Below, piece after piece: positions 25,328-35,000 of a stretch of 35,000 nt of DNA (within the stretch, counting starts at the first letter, position 1; every line of letters starts with the position of its first letter). Below the pieces are notes generated by a model. That model was not told the origin of the DNA, ran no database searches, and saw nothing but the letters and a program-made list of their open reading frames with translations. Source of the stretch: Trachelipus rathkii (lineage: Eukaryota; Arthropoda; Malacostraca; Isopoda; Trachelipodidae); NCBI GenBank assembly GCA_015478945.1, contig JABUQX010099116.1:1-35000 (forward strand), given 5' to 3'. The translations under genes and the position numbers were made by a program.

Positions 25328-25711
25328 CCCTCGGAGATTATCGATTAGTTGCTTTTCATGTTGTTGTTTTTCAAGTTCTCTCCTGTAGGTGAAATTGAGT
25401 CTTGAAGGGGCAGAATCAGGGTCAAAAGGTTGTCCACCTCCACTCCTTTTACGTGTTTTCAAAACACCCATTGGAGTAGGAGTGGATCCCCTTCCCACCA
25501 TACCATTACGTAATCCACTTCCATTGGTACCAGTGTAAGGAGTACTCGAGGACTGAGGAGAGCTGGGAGTCATGTATCCCATGGTCGGAGTTCCGGAAAT
25601 GGAATAAGGTGAATGGACTGTTTGGGAGTGGAAGGGAGAATCGGCTGAATCAAAGCTTGTGTTCGGAGAGTTGGGGGAAGAAGAAGAACTTTTCGTAGGA
25701 CTTACACGTGA
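25328..25711 (-). CDS. Lrch: LRCH exon: Ser/Pro-rich linker leading into CH domain
   Basis: Exon of 128 codons, acceptor CTTTATTTCAG, donor GTACAAT. It begins SRVSPTKSSSSSPNSPNTSF and continues as a low-complexity Ser/Pro/Gly/Thr linker. It contains a basic patch (KTRKRSGGG near residue 88-95) and then a charged helix-like segment, FTYRRELEKQQHEKQLID, just before the CH domain. The RRELEKQ segment before the CH domain is also typical of the family. The linker is probably disordered and may carry phosphorylation sites (inference). Confidence 0.92.
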
Positions 25712-26419
25712 CTGAAATAAAGAATTTTAATTACATCACATTCTTCTGACATTTTAAATTTTTAAAGTACTTTATTTATTTTCTTTAAGTTAGCTAAAAT
25801 GTCATTTAAATTACAGAAAATTAATCAATATTTTGTTTTTTAACAATCGAGAAAACTTTCTTCTTGAAATAAAAAATTCAATTTCAGGAACAATAAATTT
25901 ATCAATGTCATATATATATCATTGGATATATAAATATTTACACTTGAAATAATATGAGAAGTAAAACTAAATCTACTGAACTTCTACATTTCTCTTGGGT
26001 TACACTACAAAGCAGGAATATGGATTCAGATCAGGAGGGAAAAGCATATATTTAACAGAAGCTGACAACAGAGTCAGTGCTGTGTGAAGTTAAGAGAAAA
26101 AGCAATTTTGATAATACTAGAGTCCGGGTTGGGAAAATGCGTAAACTCTTAACTCAAATTCAGATTTCTCTAAATTCAATATATTTAAATGAGCACTTGC
26201 ACTCAACTCGTGTGGGGCTGCTGGCCCCACATCGAGCGCGTATTCAGACCAAAACCAGTAGGCAACTTCAGTTACCTTAAGGTGGCCATACAACCTCTGG
26301 GGTAGGCTGAAGTGGACTAATCACTCACACATCTTAAACTACGTGATTACCGATAATGAAGTTAGGGTAAACTGGACAGATCTTTTGGCATTGAATCCAG
26401 GCATAAAAACAGTGACTAG
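25712..26419 (-). other. Lrch: LRCH intron segment before the LINE
   Basis: No exon found. It contains a GC-rich hairpin at 26207-26236 (stem CTCG-TGTGGGGC pairing with GCCCCACA-T-CGAG, loop TGCTG). From about 26100 the sequence may already be the 5' part of the LINE that is recognisable from 26420, but motif evidence is lacking there. Confidence 0.4.
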
Positions 26420-28235
26420 AATCAGATTTTGAAATAGGAGAACACGGGAATTATCAAGGCTACAGCAGGTGGCGAGGGAGGAAGAAAATTACTCAGTAGG
26501 ACTGATGTAGTTGAGTGAGGTGCAATGTACTGGGACAGGAGGAGTGGTCTCGAGTCCACGGCAAAAGTTATTGTACTCTGGAAGAGATGAGGGAGGAACA
26601 CAGCGAAAGAGTGGGAGTTGTAATCAATAGAGAAATGTGACAGCATAATGGAGTGGAAACCGGTGTCCACAAGATTAATCAGAATAAGGTTTAAGACGAG
26701 AGCAAGACCGGTGACCGTTGTATAGTTTTACCCTCCTATTGAAATGGCGAGATAGGAGATAGGAAGCAAAGGGAGGACTTCTATGGGAGACGGACAGAGA
26801 TTGTGAGGAAGAGGGTGGGAGAGAGATTGTGAGGAAGGGGTGGAAACGGGACAATCTGATACTTGTGCGACACTAACGCAAAAGTTGGAGCAAATAACAA
26901 GACCATTCAAGAGTAATGGGGTAACAGAGTTGGTGAAAGGAACTAAATTGGCGAACCGCTTCGTAGAGTTTTTGCGAGGAGTTTGACATGGTGATGGAGG
27001 AACGTTGTTCTTTCACAAGTTGTGTCACAAGGTCGCTTGGGTGTCATCAGATGGCAGAATATAAATTTAGATAGATTATTTCGCAATAAGATGGGGATGA
27101 AGAATATATTTGAGAGACGCGAGTAATAGAAGGCATGGCAAGCGATCATTTGATTAATATCAAATTACGATGAATCGCATGAATATGCAGAGAGGGTTGG
27201 AGATTGTAGGTGGGCTAGACTTGTAAAGACTGAAAGGGAAGGAAAAGTTTAAAATGAACCTTAGAAACAAATTTGAAATGTTGCAGGAGGAAGAGACTAA
27301 GGGTGAAGAAGAGCTACACAGAAAGGTGAAAAAGTGGGATGGTTTTAAACAGTATCTTTTGGGAGTTGCAAAAGAGAAAAAAAGGCAATAGTACATGTAA
27401 GGAAAAATAAAGAATCTCAGAGGAAACATAGTATATGAAAAATAAAAGAAGAAAACTAAAACAAATGTTAAATAGGTGTTTGGAGCTGGAGGAAGAGAAA
27501 TGATAGAGTCTTGGTTGAAAAAAAAAACTCGGGTAAAGAGAGGGGCTAGGAGATGTGGAAGGTAGATAAATGAAGAGACGGGAAGGGCTGTCAGAGTTGG
27601 AGACACGGAAAGAATATATGAAATTACCAAAATACTGTGACTGGGAAAAGCTACATTAGGGAACGCTGTGAAGTAAAAAGTGGAAAATTGACTATTATTA
27701 TACTACTATAGTAGTACAGTTGAAGAGATGGAAGGAACACTTTAGAGAGGTTTTAAATCAGGGAAGTAAAAATAGAAATATAAGAGATAGGAAAGGAAAA
27801 ACAGTATGGGCCTACAAATAGGCTGAATGTGGAGACTGAACCCTCCAACCAGAAGAGAGATGAGCGGGACGAATGAAAAATAAAGACCACAGGAGTACTA
27901 GGTATGAAACAAATACAAGAGGAACTGATGAAGGAAAAATAGCAGACAGTGATTGAGAAATTGTGGAAGCTCTGACAAATGGATATTGTTAGTACCAAGT
28001 AAAATTCTAATGAGAGTAATCTTGGAAAGAATGAGGCAAAGGATAGATGAAATTTTGTGGTAGCAAAGGAAGATGTCGAGAGAAACGGGAGCTGGTGGTG
28101 GCCAACAGAACAAGATGGTGAGACATAACAAGTATGCAACATGCACTCAAAATGTGGCAACATTTGGTAAGCATGAGGAGCAGATTAGCGGTCCATTTTA
28201 TTGATTCAATAAAAAAGCATTTATTTAAATATTTC
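26420..28235 (+). mobile_element. Endonuclease-RT LINE fossil, antisense in an LRCH intron
   Basis: Blocks in order but in shifting frames. Endonuclease: LSEVQCTGTGGVV (about 26510-26550) and MASDHLINIKLR (about 27134-27170, the SDH block). Linker: LRNKFEMLQEEETKGEEELH (about 27260-27320), YEITKIL, and LKRWKEHFREVLNQG (about 27717-27764), the conserved QLxRWxEHFxxLLN stretch between endonuclease and RT. RT: SKILMRVILERMRQRIDEIL (about 27995-28060) and LAVHFIDSIKKHLF (about 28186-28225, resembling FIDFKKAFD). It stops within RT, so it is 3'-truncated or decayed there. Stops throughout. It lies opposite to LRCH transcription inside the 2.9-kb intron. Confidence 0.85.
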
Positions 28236-28615
28236 ATTCCTTAGGTTATAAGTTATAACATCACAAGTATAGAGACTGATTCGTTCACAAATAAGATTAC
28301 TGTAATTTATAATTATTTTTAAACTGTAAAAGAATTCGATGGATGCCTAACATATTTCCTTTGAAACACTTTCAATTTTATTACATCATGGTAATGAAAT
28401 GCTTTGGTGTCCATTTATAATTTACATCACATAAAATTTCGTACAATGGTCTCTATCTAGAGTTGTAAAAATATCTTTAAAAAAATTTGATGAGTCGGCG
28501 TTTCTTTTTATTAACCGAGGACAATCTCCGAGGCACTGGCAATTTATTTCTAGCTTCGCATCCTAGCCTCAAAGTTCGTCTCATTCTATACAAACAAACC
28601 AACAAAAAAACTAAC
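28236..28615 (-). other. Lrch: LRCH intron, no further feature seen
   Basis: AT-rich sequence between the LINE remnant and the donor (GTTAG) of the exon at 28616. Nothing coding or repetitive could be supported. Confidence 0.6.
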
Positions 28616-28729
28616 CTTTACATAGGAAAGAACGGCTTCTTTTTGTATCGATTTAACATGCGCCCTTGTTAACTCTCTTGAATTTTCGTCTCTTAACTCA
28701 GTTGGTCGAGAATGGGAACCTCCTAAAGG
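28616..28729 (-). CDS. Lrch: LRCH exon: charged linker (first visible exon)
   Basis: Exon of 38 codons: PLGGSHSRPTELRDENSREL then TRAHVKSIQKEAVLSYVK. The donor is AAG/GTTAG and the acceptor is ATTATACAG. It joins in phase 0 to the next exon, giving LSYVK-SRVSPTK, a plausible charged region upstream of the LRCH Ser/Pro linker. The acceptor is unusual: only about 5 bases separate it from a 160-bp (TA)n array, so no pyrimidine tract is present. The strand, phase and clean frame support it; the LRCH assignment comes from context more than from domain identity. Confidence 0.75.
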
Positions 28730-28732
28730 CTG

Positions 28733-28895
<163 letters not shown>

Positions 28896-29434
28896 TGGTA
28901 GTACTCTCATTATAACTTTTTGTAGCAAAAAAAATTTTAATTTATGTGTTCGTAGCTTATGCTAAAGATTTTGCGGCGGAGCAAAAATTTTATGCGATAA
29001 GTCCGAAAGTGAAATAAATATATATAACCCTCCTGTTGAGATACTCTTCAGTCAGATAAAATTAACAATAAGAATCAGAAGAAATAAACCTCAACTGAAG
29101 ATACGTCTCTCCAGAACTCCTCCAGACTTCAACACAACTTTCGGCAAGGGGAGGTAAATTATTGGAAAAGTCCGCGACTCCGATCTCAAGGCAGTTTCCA
29201 AAGAATGGTCGGAAAGGGAGGTAACGCGTGAACAGTCCGTGACTCTAATTCGCATACGAAGAGTAATCTCAACAGAAAGGGACTTTATCAACACTAATAA
29301 CTTTCATTTAAAATATTAATTAGTGTTGAATAAATACCTCATTCAAAAAATGGATCTTTAAATCACCAACCATCCTCTATATAGGGTGCTTGCTCACAAA
29401 AGAAGAAACCCTTTAGCAAGTATAGCCCTATATA
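28896..29434 (+). repeat. 5' LTR
   Basis: Begins TGGTAGTACTC, ends GCCCTATATA. Shared landmarks with the 3' LTR: GAGATACTCTTCAGTCAGAT, GGTAAATTATTGGAAAAGTC, TAGGGTGCTTGCTCACAAAA. Confidence 0.9.
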
Positions 29435-29436
29435 AT

Positions 29437-29450
29437 TGGTGACCCCGGAG
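29437..29450 (+). promoter_or_regulatory. Primer-binding site (PBS)
   Basis: TGGTGACCCCGGAG lies 2 bases after the 5' LTR. The TGG start pairs with a tRNA CCA end. The tRNA species was not determined. Confidence 0.8.
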
Positions 29451-29672
29451 AAGAACACGCCAGAACTTCAATCAACGCCTCTAAATAAACAAACAAAATG
29501 AAGAAAAAGAAAAAAAATACCTATCTACGCAAAAATTCAATCAGAACACTCAGAGAAAATGACTCGAGCAAATAAACATAGCAAACGAACTTCAATTTTC
29601 ATTTTTAAATAAATTTTGGATATGGTCTTCATCTTTTCACAACTCTCACAGTTCGAGGATTCCTCGTCAGAA

Positions 29673-30072
29673 TATGTAACTTCTTTACGGTATGGATTTT
29701 CTTTCATCATTCAAAGTTTGGATTATGGGCAGAAATCATTTTTGGATTCCACTACTACGAACTCTAATTCCTTTTCGAATTCTAAATGGTTCTGTGACCG
29801 CTCTTTTATGTATAAAGAAATTTTTTTTCAAAATAAAGGACCCTAAATTTTAAGCAATCTTCGTCTCTACATATATGTAACTTCCTTACGGTATGGAATT
29901 TTTTTTCAATCATTTAAGTTTGATTATGGGGCAGAAACATTCATTTTTGGGATTCCAGCTACGAACTTGGGATTCCTTTTTTGAATTCAATTGGTTTCTG
30001 TGACCGCTCCCTTTTATGTATGAAGAATTTTTCAATAAAAGGACCTAAATTTCAAGCAACTTTGTCTCTACA
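29673..30072 (+). repeat. Two tandem units of about 200 bp inside the LTR element
   Basis: Unit 1 starts TATGTAACTTCTTTACGG at 29673. Unit 2 starts TATGTAACTTCCTTACGG at 29874. Both contain TCTGTGACCGCTC and AATAAAGGACC and end GTCTCTACATA, with scattered indels. Confidence 0.9.
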
Positions 30073-30301
30073 TATGTCAAGCAATGTTTCTTCTCGTAAC
30101 TACAGCTTTTGAAAACTTTTTTCCTGCGCATTGATCAAATCATGGATACGTTAGAAACGCCTTATACTGGATCTTTCATTGGATTCAACGGTTCGATCTA
30201 TGTGGCCTATTTAACTTGTGAAAACTCATTGTTCCATATCAAGCCTATAGGAATATTCACATTTTTTGTACTTTAGTACCTTGTTATTGTTTGTACCTTT
30301 G

Positions 30302-30545
30302 TTTATATCTAACGGATATAACCAAATTGCTTGTGTTTAAATGCACCTTTTATTTCTGTATATTATATAGCATTGTATTTTTATGTATTCAAATTATTTG
30401 TATATATGTTTAGATCTATTCGGATGTAACCAGTTTTGCTCGTATTTGAAATATAACATATTTTTACCTTCAATGTTTGTATGTCTACTTATGTCTTTGA
30501 CATAATTAGACATGCTTGCATTTGAAAGTACTATAACTTTATTGT
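30302..30545 (+). repeat. Degenerate tandem repeats near the 3' end of the LTR element interior
   Basis: Related segments start near 30302, 30409 and 30490 (TTTATATCTAACGGATATAA, TTTAGATCTATTCGGATGTA, TATGTCTTTGACATAATTAG). Each is followed by a GCTTGT/GCTCGT/GCTTGC-x-TTTGAAA-like stretch. Confidence 0.5.
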
Positions 30546-30701
30546 ATTTTAGTTATTATTTTACCTCATTGATATGTCTTATTTGTTTTGTGCGCATTGT
30601 TAAATGCCCACAAATTTGTATACATTTGGATGAAGGTTAATTTTTATATCTTGTATAATTATTATAAATACTTTAATATCAGAGTTTAGCGTCGGAAGTA
30701 A

Positions 30702-31221
30702 TGTAGTACTCCATTTTAACTTTTGCAAAAATTTTTAATTTATGTTCGTACTTATGCTAAAGATTTGCGCGAGCAAAAATTTTAGCATAAGGTCGAAGTG
30801 AAATATATAAACCCGTCCTGATGAGATACTCTTCAGTCAGATAAAAATTAACAATAAGAATCGGAAGAAATAAATCTCACTGAAGATACTCTCTCCAGAA
30901 CTCCTCCAAACTTCAATCAAACACAACTTTCGGCAGGGGAGGTAAATTATTGGAAAAGTCCGCGACTCCGAATCTCAAGAGCAAGTTTTCCAAAAGAAGA
31001 GTCGGAAAGGGAGGTAGACGCGTGGAACAGTCCGTGACTACTAATTCGCCTACGAAGAGTATCTCACAGAAGGGACTTTGACACATCTTTACTTTCATTG
31101 AATATTAATTATGTTGAATAAATACCTCATTCAATATGGATTTTTAAATCACCACCATCCTCTTATATAGGGTGCTTGCTCACAAAAGAAGAACCAATTT
31201 AGCAAGTAATAGCCCTATATA
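30702..31221 (+). repeat. 3' LTR
   Basis: Begins TGTAGTACTCC, ends GCCCTATATA. It is collinear with the 5' LTR over its full length. It stops a few bases short of the 3' end of the minus-strand LINE. Confidence 0.9.
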
Positions 31222-31228
31222 TATTCTT

Positions 31229-33290
31229 CACTTTCTTTCTTCACCTTCCTCTTTGCCCCAAGATTGGGGGTAAGGTGCGCTACAAGCATCGGAAAAGAAA
31301 AGCAGTAGGAGAACATGACAAACCTGGACCATTAATTAGTGAGAGCTCGTCACCGACAGAAAATCCACCCTAGAGCATCATGGGCCGCGACAGACCCTCA
31401 CTATGGTAAATCGTCATGTAAGGGTTCATCCCTTGCCCAGGTGGGCCACACCATGCGCCACGCCATACCAAAACCTCCCGCCATTCCTCTCCTATCAATG
31501 CACCTTTATTCCTCGCCTCTGCCAAACTCACATTTCTCTCCTTCAACATTCGTTCACCGACTCAATTCATATTTTCTCCTGTCTCCCAGGCCGGTCGGTT
31601 CCCAACACACTCTCACTATACATCCGCTTAACCAACCGGCTATCATTCATCCCTTTCCACATGACCAAACCATCTCAACATACTTTCATTTATTCTCTAT
31701 TTACCCCCCTTTCTTCAACACCACACAACTCTCTAATATGTTCCTAATTCCTCATTTTATTAATCTTTTCACACCTAGCAGGCCCCTAAGATTGTCCATG
31801 CTGAAAGCACATTGAACTTTAAAGATCTATACTTCTTTTCCAGACCATAGTCCTTCACTACCATACAATAACACAGGTAACAACAACCCTCATGTAAGAA
31901 CTCTTAGCGCACTCAAGACTTAGTCCCTTTACATTCACCAAGCGTTTAATTGAACAGCAACGTTTCCTGCGCATTCACAACTATCCTACTACACTGCATC
32001 ATCCGTTCCCTTTCATCGCAACACATACCCTAAAATATTTAAACTCAGACACTGGCTCCAGCTGCTCATCATCTAGCATATAACTTCACACTGGGGACTG
32101 TCCTCACTGCACAACCATAACCTTACTCTTATCTAACGTTTAACTTTCAACCCCTCCTTTCACATAACCCTGCCAAATCTCGTCTAAACCAATCCTCGTC
32201 AAAACTCTGCTCAGATTCGCCCCACGAAACCAATTCATCCTTATATAATAATTAGGGAACCCTCACTCCTCTGCCATATTCTACCATCATTCTAAACCAT
32301 TTCCTGCCATCCCTTGCCCACCTCGAATTCTTTCATAACCCCACCATTTACAATTTGAATAACCAGGAGACATAACACAACCCTGTCTCACTCCGCTATT
32401 AATCCTAAACCAATCACATTGACACACCAATTTATTCTTACACACGGCTTACTATCGATCATCAGCAATACTTTTGATTCCATTCCAGAAGCCTACCATA
32501 CCAACACTATATTCACTAATACCTGCCATAAAGCTTCACCTATTAACTCCTATCATACGCCTGTTTTGTAAAATCCATAAAACCTAATATACATTTATTC
32601 TTCTTTCTCCCTCATTTTCTCAATCATTTGTTTCAAAATGTAAATTTTGACCACACATCCTCTACACTCCTAAACGCACCCTTGTTCTTTCACCAACCAG
32701 TCCTCAGGTCAACTCGACGCAGCTGTCATTTTGCACCACAAATACCAGCAATACCTTCCTACATACACACTCAATAAACTTATTCCCCTATATTTCTACA
32801 GTTCCCCTTTTCTCCTTACTTATATAAGGGTAACTATTACTGCTCTCCTCCAATCCCTTAGAACTATACCCTCCATAAACGCTTTATCACACAAACTTCC
32901 AAATCCAATCATTCACCATCTCGGCTCCGCTCTTGATCATTTCCCCAGTAATTCATCTATACCTCGCAGATTTACCATTCTCAACTTTCTCACTACTCTA
33001 CCCATTGCATCCTCCTTACTAGTGACCTCATCCCGCAAAATACCTATTCCTTCTTGCCACCTATCAAACCCACCACATTCACTAATAACACCTCATCATT
33101 ACTGTTAATATGTGCAGATTTTCGAAGTGTTCTTTCCCACTCCCCTCACATCCATTTCATCAGTTACAAAAGCAACATCCCCTATTCATTATTCTAGAGC
33201 ATTTCCCTTATTCTCATTCTTAACCTTTCGCGCTTCCTTCCAGAAGAGCTTCCCTATTCACTTGTATGTCCTCCATTCATCCCCTTCCAA
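31229..33290 (-). mobile_element. Minus-strand LINE, same family as 10803-12900
   Basis: Read on the minus strand from right to left. RT: MVNLRGIDELLGK near 32970 (the NGKSAGIDGITGxM block), GLEESSNSYPY (from DWRRAVIV) near 32830-32860, FRSVEDVWSKFTF near 32645-32685, and LGFMDFTKQAYDRS near 32545-32590. Then SKVMVVQ near 32115 and SEFKYF near 32035-32050. The C-terminal stretch has the WFGHVE-like block near 31660-31680. A 3' UTR ends at 31229 with TTGGGG-rich sequence. Frameshifts and stops throughout. Its 3' end faces the LTR element, and the TA array at 28735-28895 is a plausible original tail displaced by that insertion. Confidence 0.85.
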
Positions 33291-33294
33291 CTAT

Positions 33295-33480
33295 ATTATA
33301 TATATTATCATATATATATATATAATATATACAAATATTTATTATATATATTTATTATATTATATATATATATAATATGTATATATAGAGCTTTAAATCT
33401 ACATAAGATATAATAATATATATATATTTATATATATATATATATATATATATCTAATATAATATATATCTATATATATT

Positions 33481-33532
<52 letters not shown>
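33295..33532. repeat. (TA)n microsatellite between two LINE copies
   Basis: Irregular TA arrays (about 33295-33345, 33350-33385, 33415-33465, 33482-33532). They directly precede the 3' end of the next minus-strand LINE copy and look like its tail. Confidence 0.93.
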
Positions 33533-33534
<2 letters not shown>

Positions 33535-33535
<1 letters not shown>

Positions 33536-35000
33536 TCCACCTTCTTTCCCCAAGACTGGGGGTAAGGTGCGTACCATGCACCGGAAACAGAAAAGTAGTA
33601 GAACATGACAAGTCGAAAAGAGAGCCCAGCCTTACCACCCCTTTATACCTATTAGTTAGAACTCGTCGCAGTCAGAAAATCCACCCTAGAGCTTCACGGG
33701 GCCGCGACGGACCCCCCCACAAATGGAAATCTCGTCAGTGTGGGGGTTTCATCGTCCTTGCACAACCATACCCCCTTACAAAACCCCGCCATTCACTCTC
33801 TTATTATGCACCTTTCTTCTCGCCTCGTCCAAACTCTCATTTCTCTTCTCCAGGCATTCCTTTACTGACTCAATCCACTTTTTCTTAAGTCTCCCAGCCG
33901 CTCAATTCACAACACACACACACACTACTATACATCCGCTTAACCAACCGACTATCACCCATCCTTTCCACGTGACCAAACCATCTCAACCTACTTTCAT
34001 TTATTCTCTCAATATCCCTTCTGTCATACCACACAACTTCTAATACGTTCATTCCTCATTTTTAATCAAATTCTTCTCACACCTAACACGCCCCTAAGAT
34101 TTGTCCATCTGAAACGCATTGTACTCTTTAGATTCTATACTTCTTATTCCAGACTATAGTCCTCACTACTATACATTAACACTGGTAACAACATACCCTG
34201 ATTTAAGATCCCAGCGCACTCAAAACTTGGTCAGTTTACATCACCAACGATTTAATTGCACAGGCCACCCCTCTCTCCATTCCAAGTTTCCTACTCTACA
34301 CTCTGCAACATCCTTTTTCTTATCATCCAACATATATACCAAATATTTAAACTCAGACACTTGTTCCAGCTGCTCACCATCTAACATAACTTAACACTGA
34401 GGACTGTCCCCACATCAACAACCATAACCTTACTCTTTCTACGTTTACTTTTTCAACGCCTCCTTTTACACGCCCTACCGGAATCTCATCAAACCTCTTT
34501 CTAGAATCACTGCGAACAAACCAAATAATCCGCATATAATAGGTAGGGCACCCTGCCAACTCTCTACATCTCCAACATTCTAAGCCACTATCTTCCGCCT
34601 GCCACCGCGGACCCACCTCTAAATTCCTTTCCTACCCCATATATAATATATACAAATTGAATAACCAAGGAGAACATAACACAATCCCTGCCTCACTAAG
34701 CTATTAATAATTAAACCAATTACTTTCGACGACCATATCTTTTAACACACGCTTTCAAACGTCATTTATTTTTGATTCCATTCAGAATCTAACCACCAAC
34801 ACCATATATGCACACTAACACCTATCACACGCCTGTTGCCCTATTAATCCTATCATACGCCTGTTGCATAAAATCCATAAAACTGAAATACAATTTAATT
34901 CTTCTTCTCCTCATTTTCTCATCAATTTTTTTCAATGTACAAGATCCACACATCCTCTACACTCCTAAACGCAACCTTGATCTTCACGCAATCAGTCATT
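33535..35000 (-). mobile_element. Second minus-strand copy of the same LINE, cut by window edge
   Basis: Collinear with 31229-32700. Both start with TTCTTTCC/TTGCCCC-AAGA-TGGGGGTAAGGTGCG, then share GACCAAACCATCTCAAC (the WFGH-encoding block on the minus strand), CATAACCTTACTCTT and AAATCCATAAAAC (the FMDF block). In-frame breaks are frequent. Near 34824-34877 a short segment (TATCATACGCCTGTTGC-like) is duplicated. The 5' part lies beyond the window. Confidence 0.85.

Larger units (their letters stand above)
19336..28729 (-). other. Lrch: LRCH gene, 3' half (linker, CH domain, two alternative ends)
   Basis: LRCH proteins combine N-terminal leucine-rich repeats with a C-terminal calponin-homology domain and act at the cell cortex and in cytoskeletal or signalling scaffolds (family knowledge). 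Here four in-frame exons and two alternative terminal exons are visible, all with GT-AG borders and all breaking in phase 0. The introns are 2904, 106 and 130 bp, then 3368 bp to the proximal or 5408 bp to the distal last exon. The CH sequence (LPSDLSSALMDGVVLCHLVN, CRLNVENFLEACRKIGV) is diagnostic of LRCH. Exons for the LRRs are not in the window and must lie to the right of 28729. The introns host a LINE, a SINE and long microsatellites. Confidence 0.93.
28896..31221 (+). mobile_element. Non-autonomous LTR retrotransposon
   Basis: Two direct repeats of about 539 and 520 bp (28896-29434 and 30702-31221) enclose 1.27 kb. The left LTR is followed after 2 bases by TGGTGACCCCGGAG, a PBS of the type used by arthropod Ty3/gypsy-like elements (TGGTGACCCCGA/G). 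The interior shows no gag, protease, RT or integrase and carries two sets of tandem repeats, so the element is a TRIM- or LARD-like passenger. The LTRs differ at many positions and small indels, so it is old. The flanks on both sides are TA-rich, so a target duplication cannot be resolved. Only the region is described; no protein is encoded. Confidence 0.85.

Noticed and set aside
27701..27716. Perfect 16-bp palindrome TACTACTATAGTAGTA
   Set aside because: Short, AT-rich and inside a decayed LINE; likely chance.
27160..28237. Several hydrophobic minus-strand frames that might look like membrane proteins
   Set aside because: They are the reverse strand of a purine-rich LINE (endonuclease-RT motifs on the plus strand) and fall in an LRCH intron.
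29091..29294. 67-residue minus-strand frame, and the similar frame at 30913-31098
   Set aside because: They lie in the two LTRs, antisense, and are similar only because the LTRs are copies.
31339..31815. 158-residue plus-strand frame, and the frame at 33723-34043
   Set aside because: Both are antisense shadows of the same minus-strand LINE; they resemble each other only because the two LINE copies do.

Overview
The window looks like arthropod nuclear DNA, most likely a decapod crustacean (shrimp or crab type). That guess rests on intron-split genes with GT-AG borders, AT-rich introns, very long pure (TA)n, (TAA)n and (GA)n arrays, and many decayed non-LTR retrotransposons. Lineage is inferred from style only; no search was run.

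One gene is securely recognised. It lies on the minus strand between about 28.7 and 19.3 kb and is the 3' half of an LRCH gene (leucine-rich repeat and calponin-homology domain protein). Four constitutive exons, all in phase 0, encode a linker and most of the CH domain (28616-28729, 25328-25711, 25084-25221, 24876-24953). Two alternative terminal exons follow. The near one (21040-21507) completes the CH domain and adds a Ser/Thr-rich tail with a C-terminal membrane anchor. The far one (19336-19467) completes it with a short soluble end. The LRR-coding exons would lie beyond the right edge. A well-formed plus-strand exon of unknown identity (6581-6677) and a weaker candidate (13925-14015) suggest a second gene converging on LRCH.

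The rest is mostly mobile DNA, left to right. An RNase H-type LINE (1-850 and 2330-2597) is split by a 1.48-kb hAT-like element with matching TIRs and an 8-bp target duplication (851-2329). A jockey-type LINE follows on the minus strand (2881-5885). Next come a tRNA-derived SINE (6060-6290), a decayed jockey-like LINE (7625-9660), and a 0.68-kb inverted-repeat MITE (9888-10566). Two copies of one LINE family follow (10803-12900 and 12980-13680), the first carrying a 543-bp (GA)n array in its RT. Two more tRNA-derived SINE-like elements (14150-14320, 17397-17515) flank another LINE fragment (15640-16410). Inside the LRCH intron lies an endonuclease-RT LINE (26420-28235).

Upstream of the first visible LRCH exon is a non-autonomous LTR element (28896-31221), with two LTRs, a primer-binding site and internal tandem repeats but no recognisable gag or pol. 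It sits at the tail of a minus-strand LINE (31229-33290). A second copy of that LINE (33535-35000) runs off the window.

A recurring theme is that SINE and LINE 3' ends abut long microsatellites, so many of the arrays look like expanded retroposon tails. No CRISPR array, rRNA, intact tRNA gene or bacterial-type operon is present.
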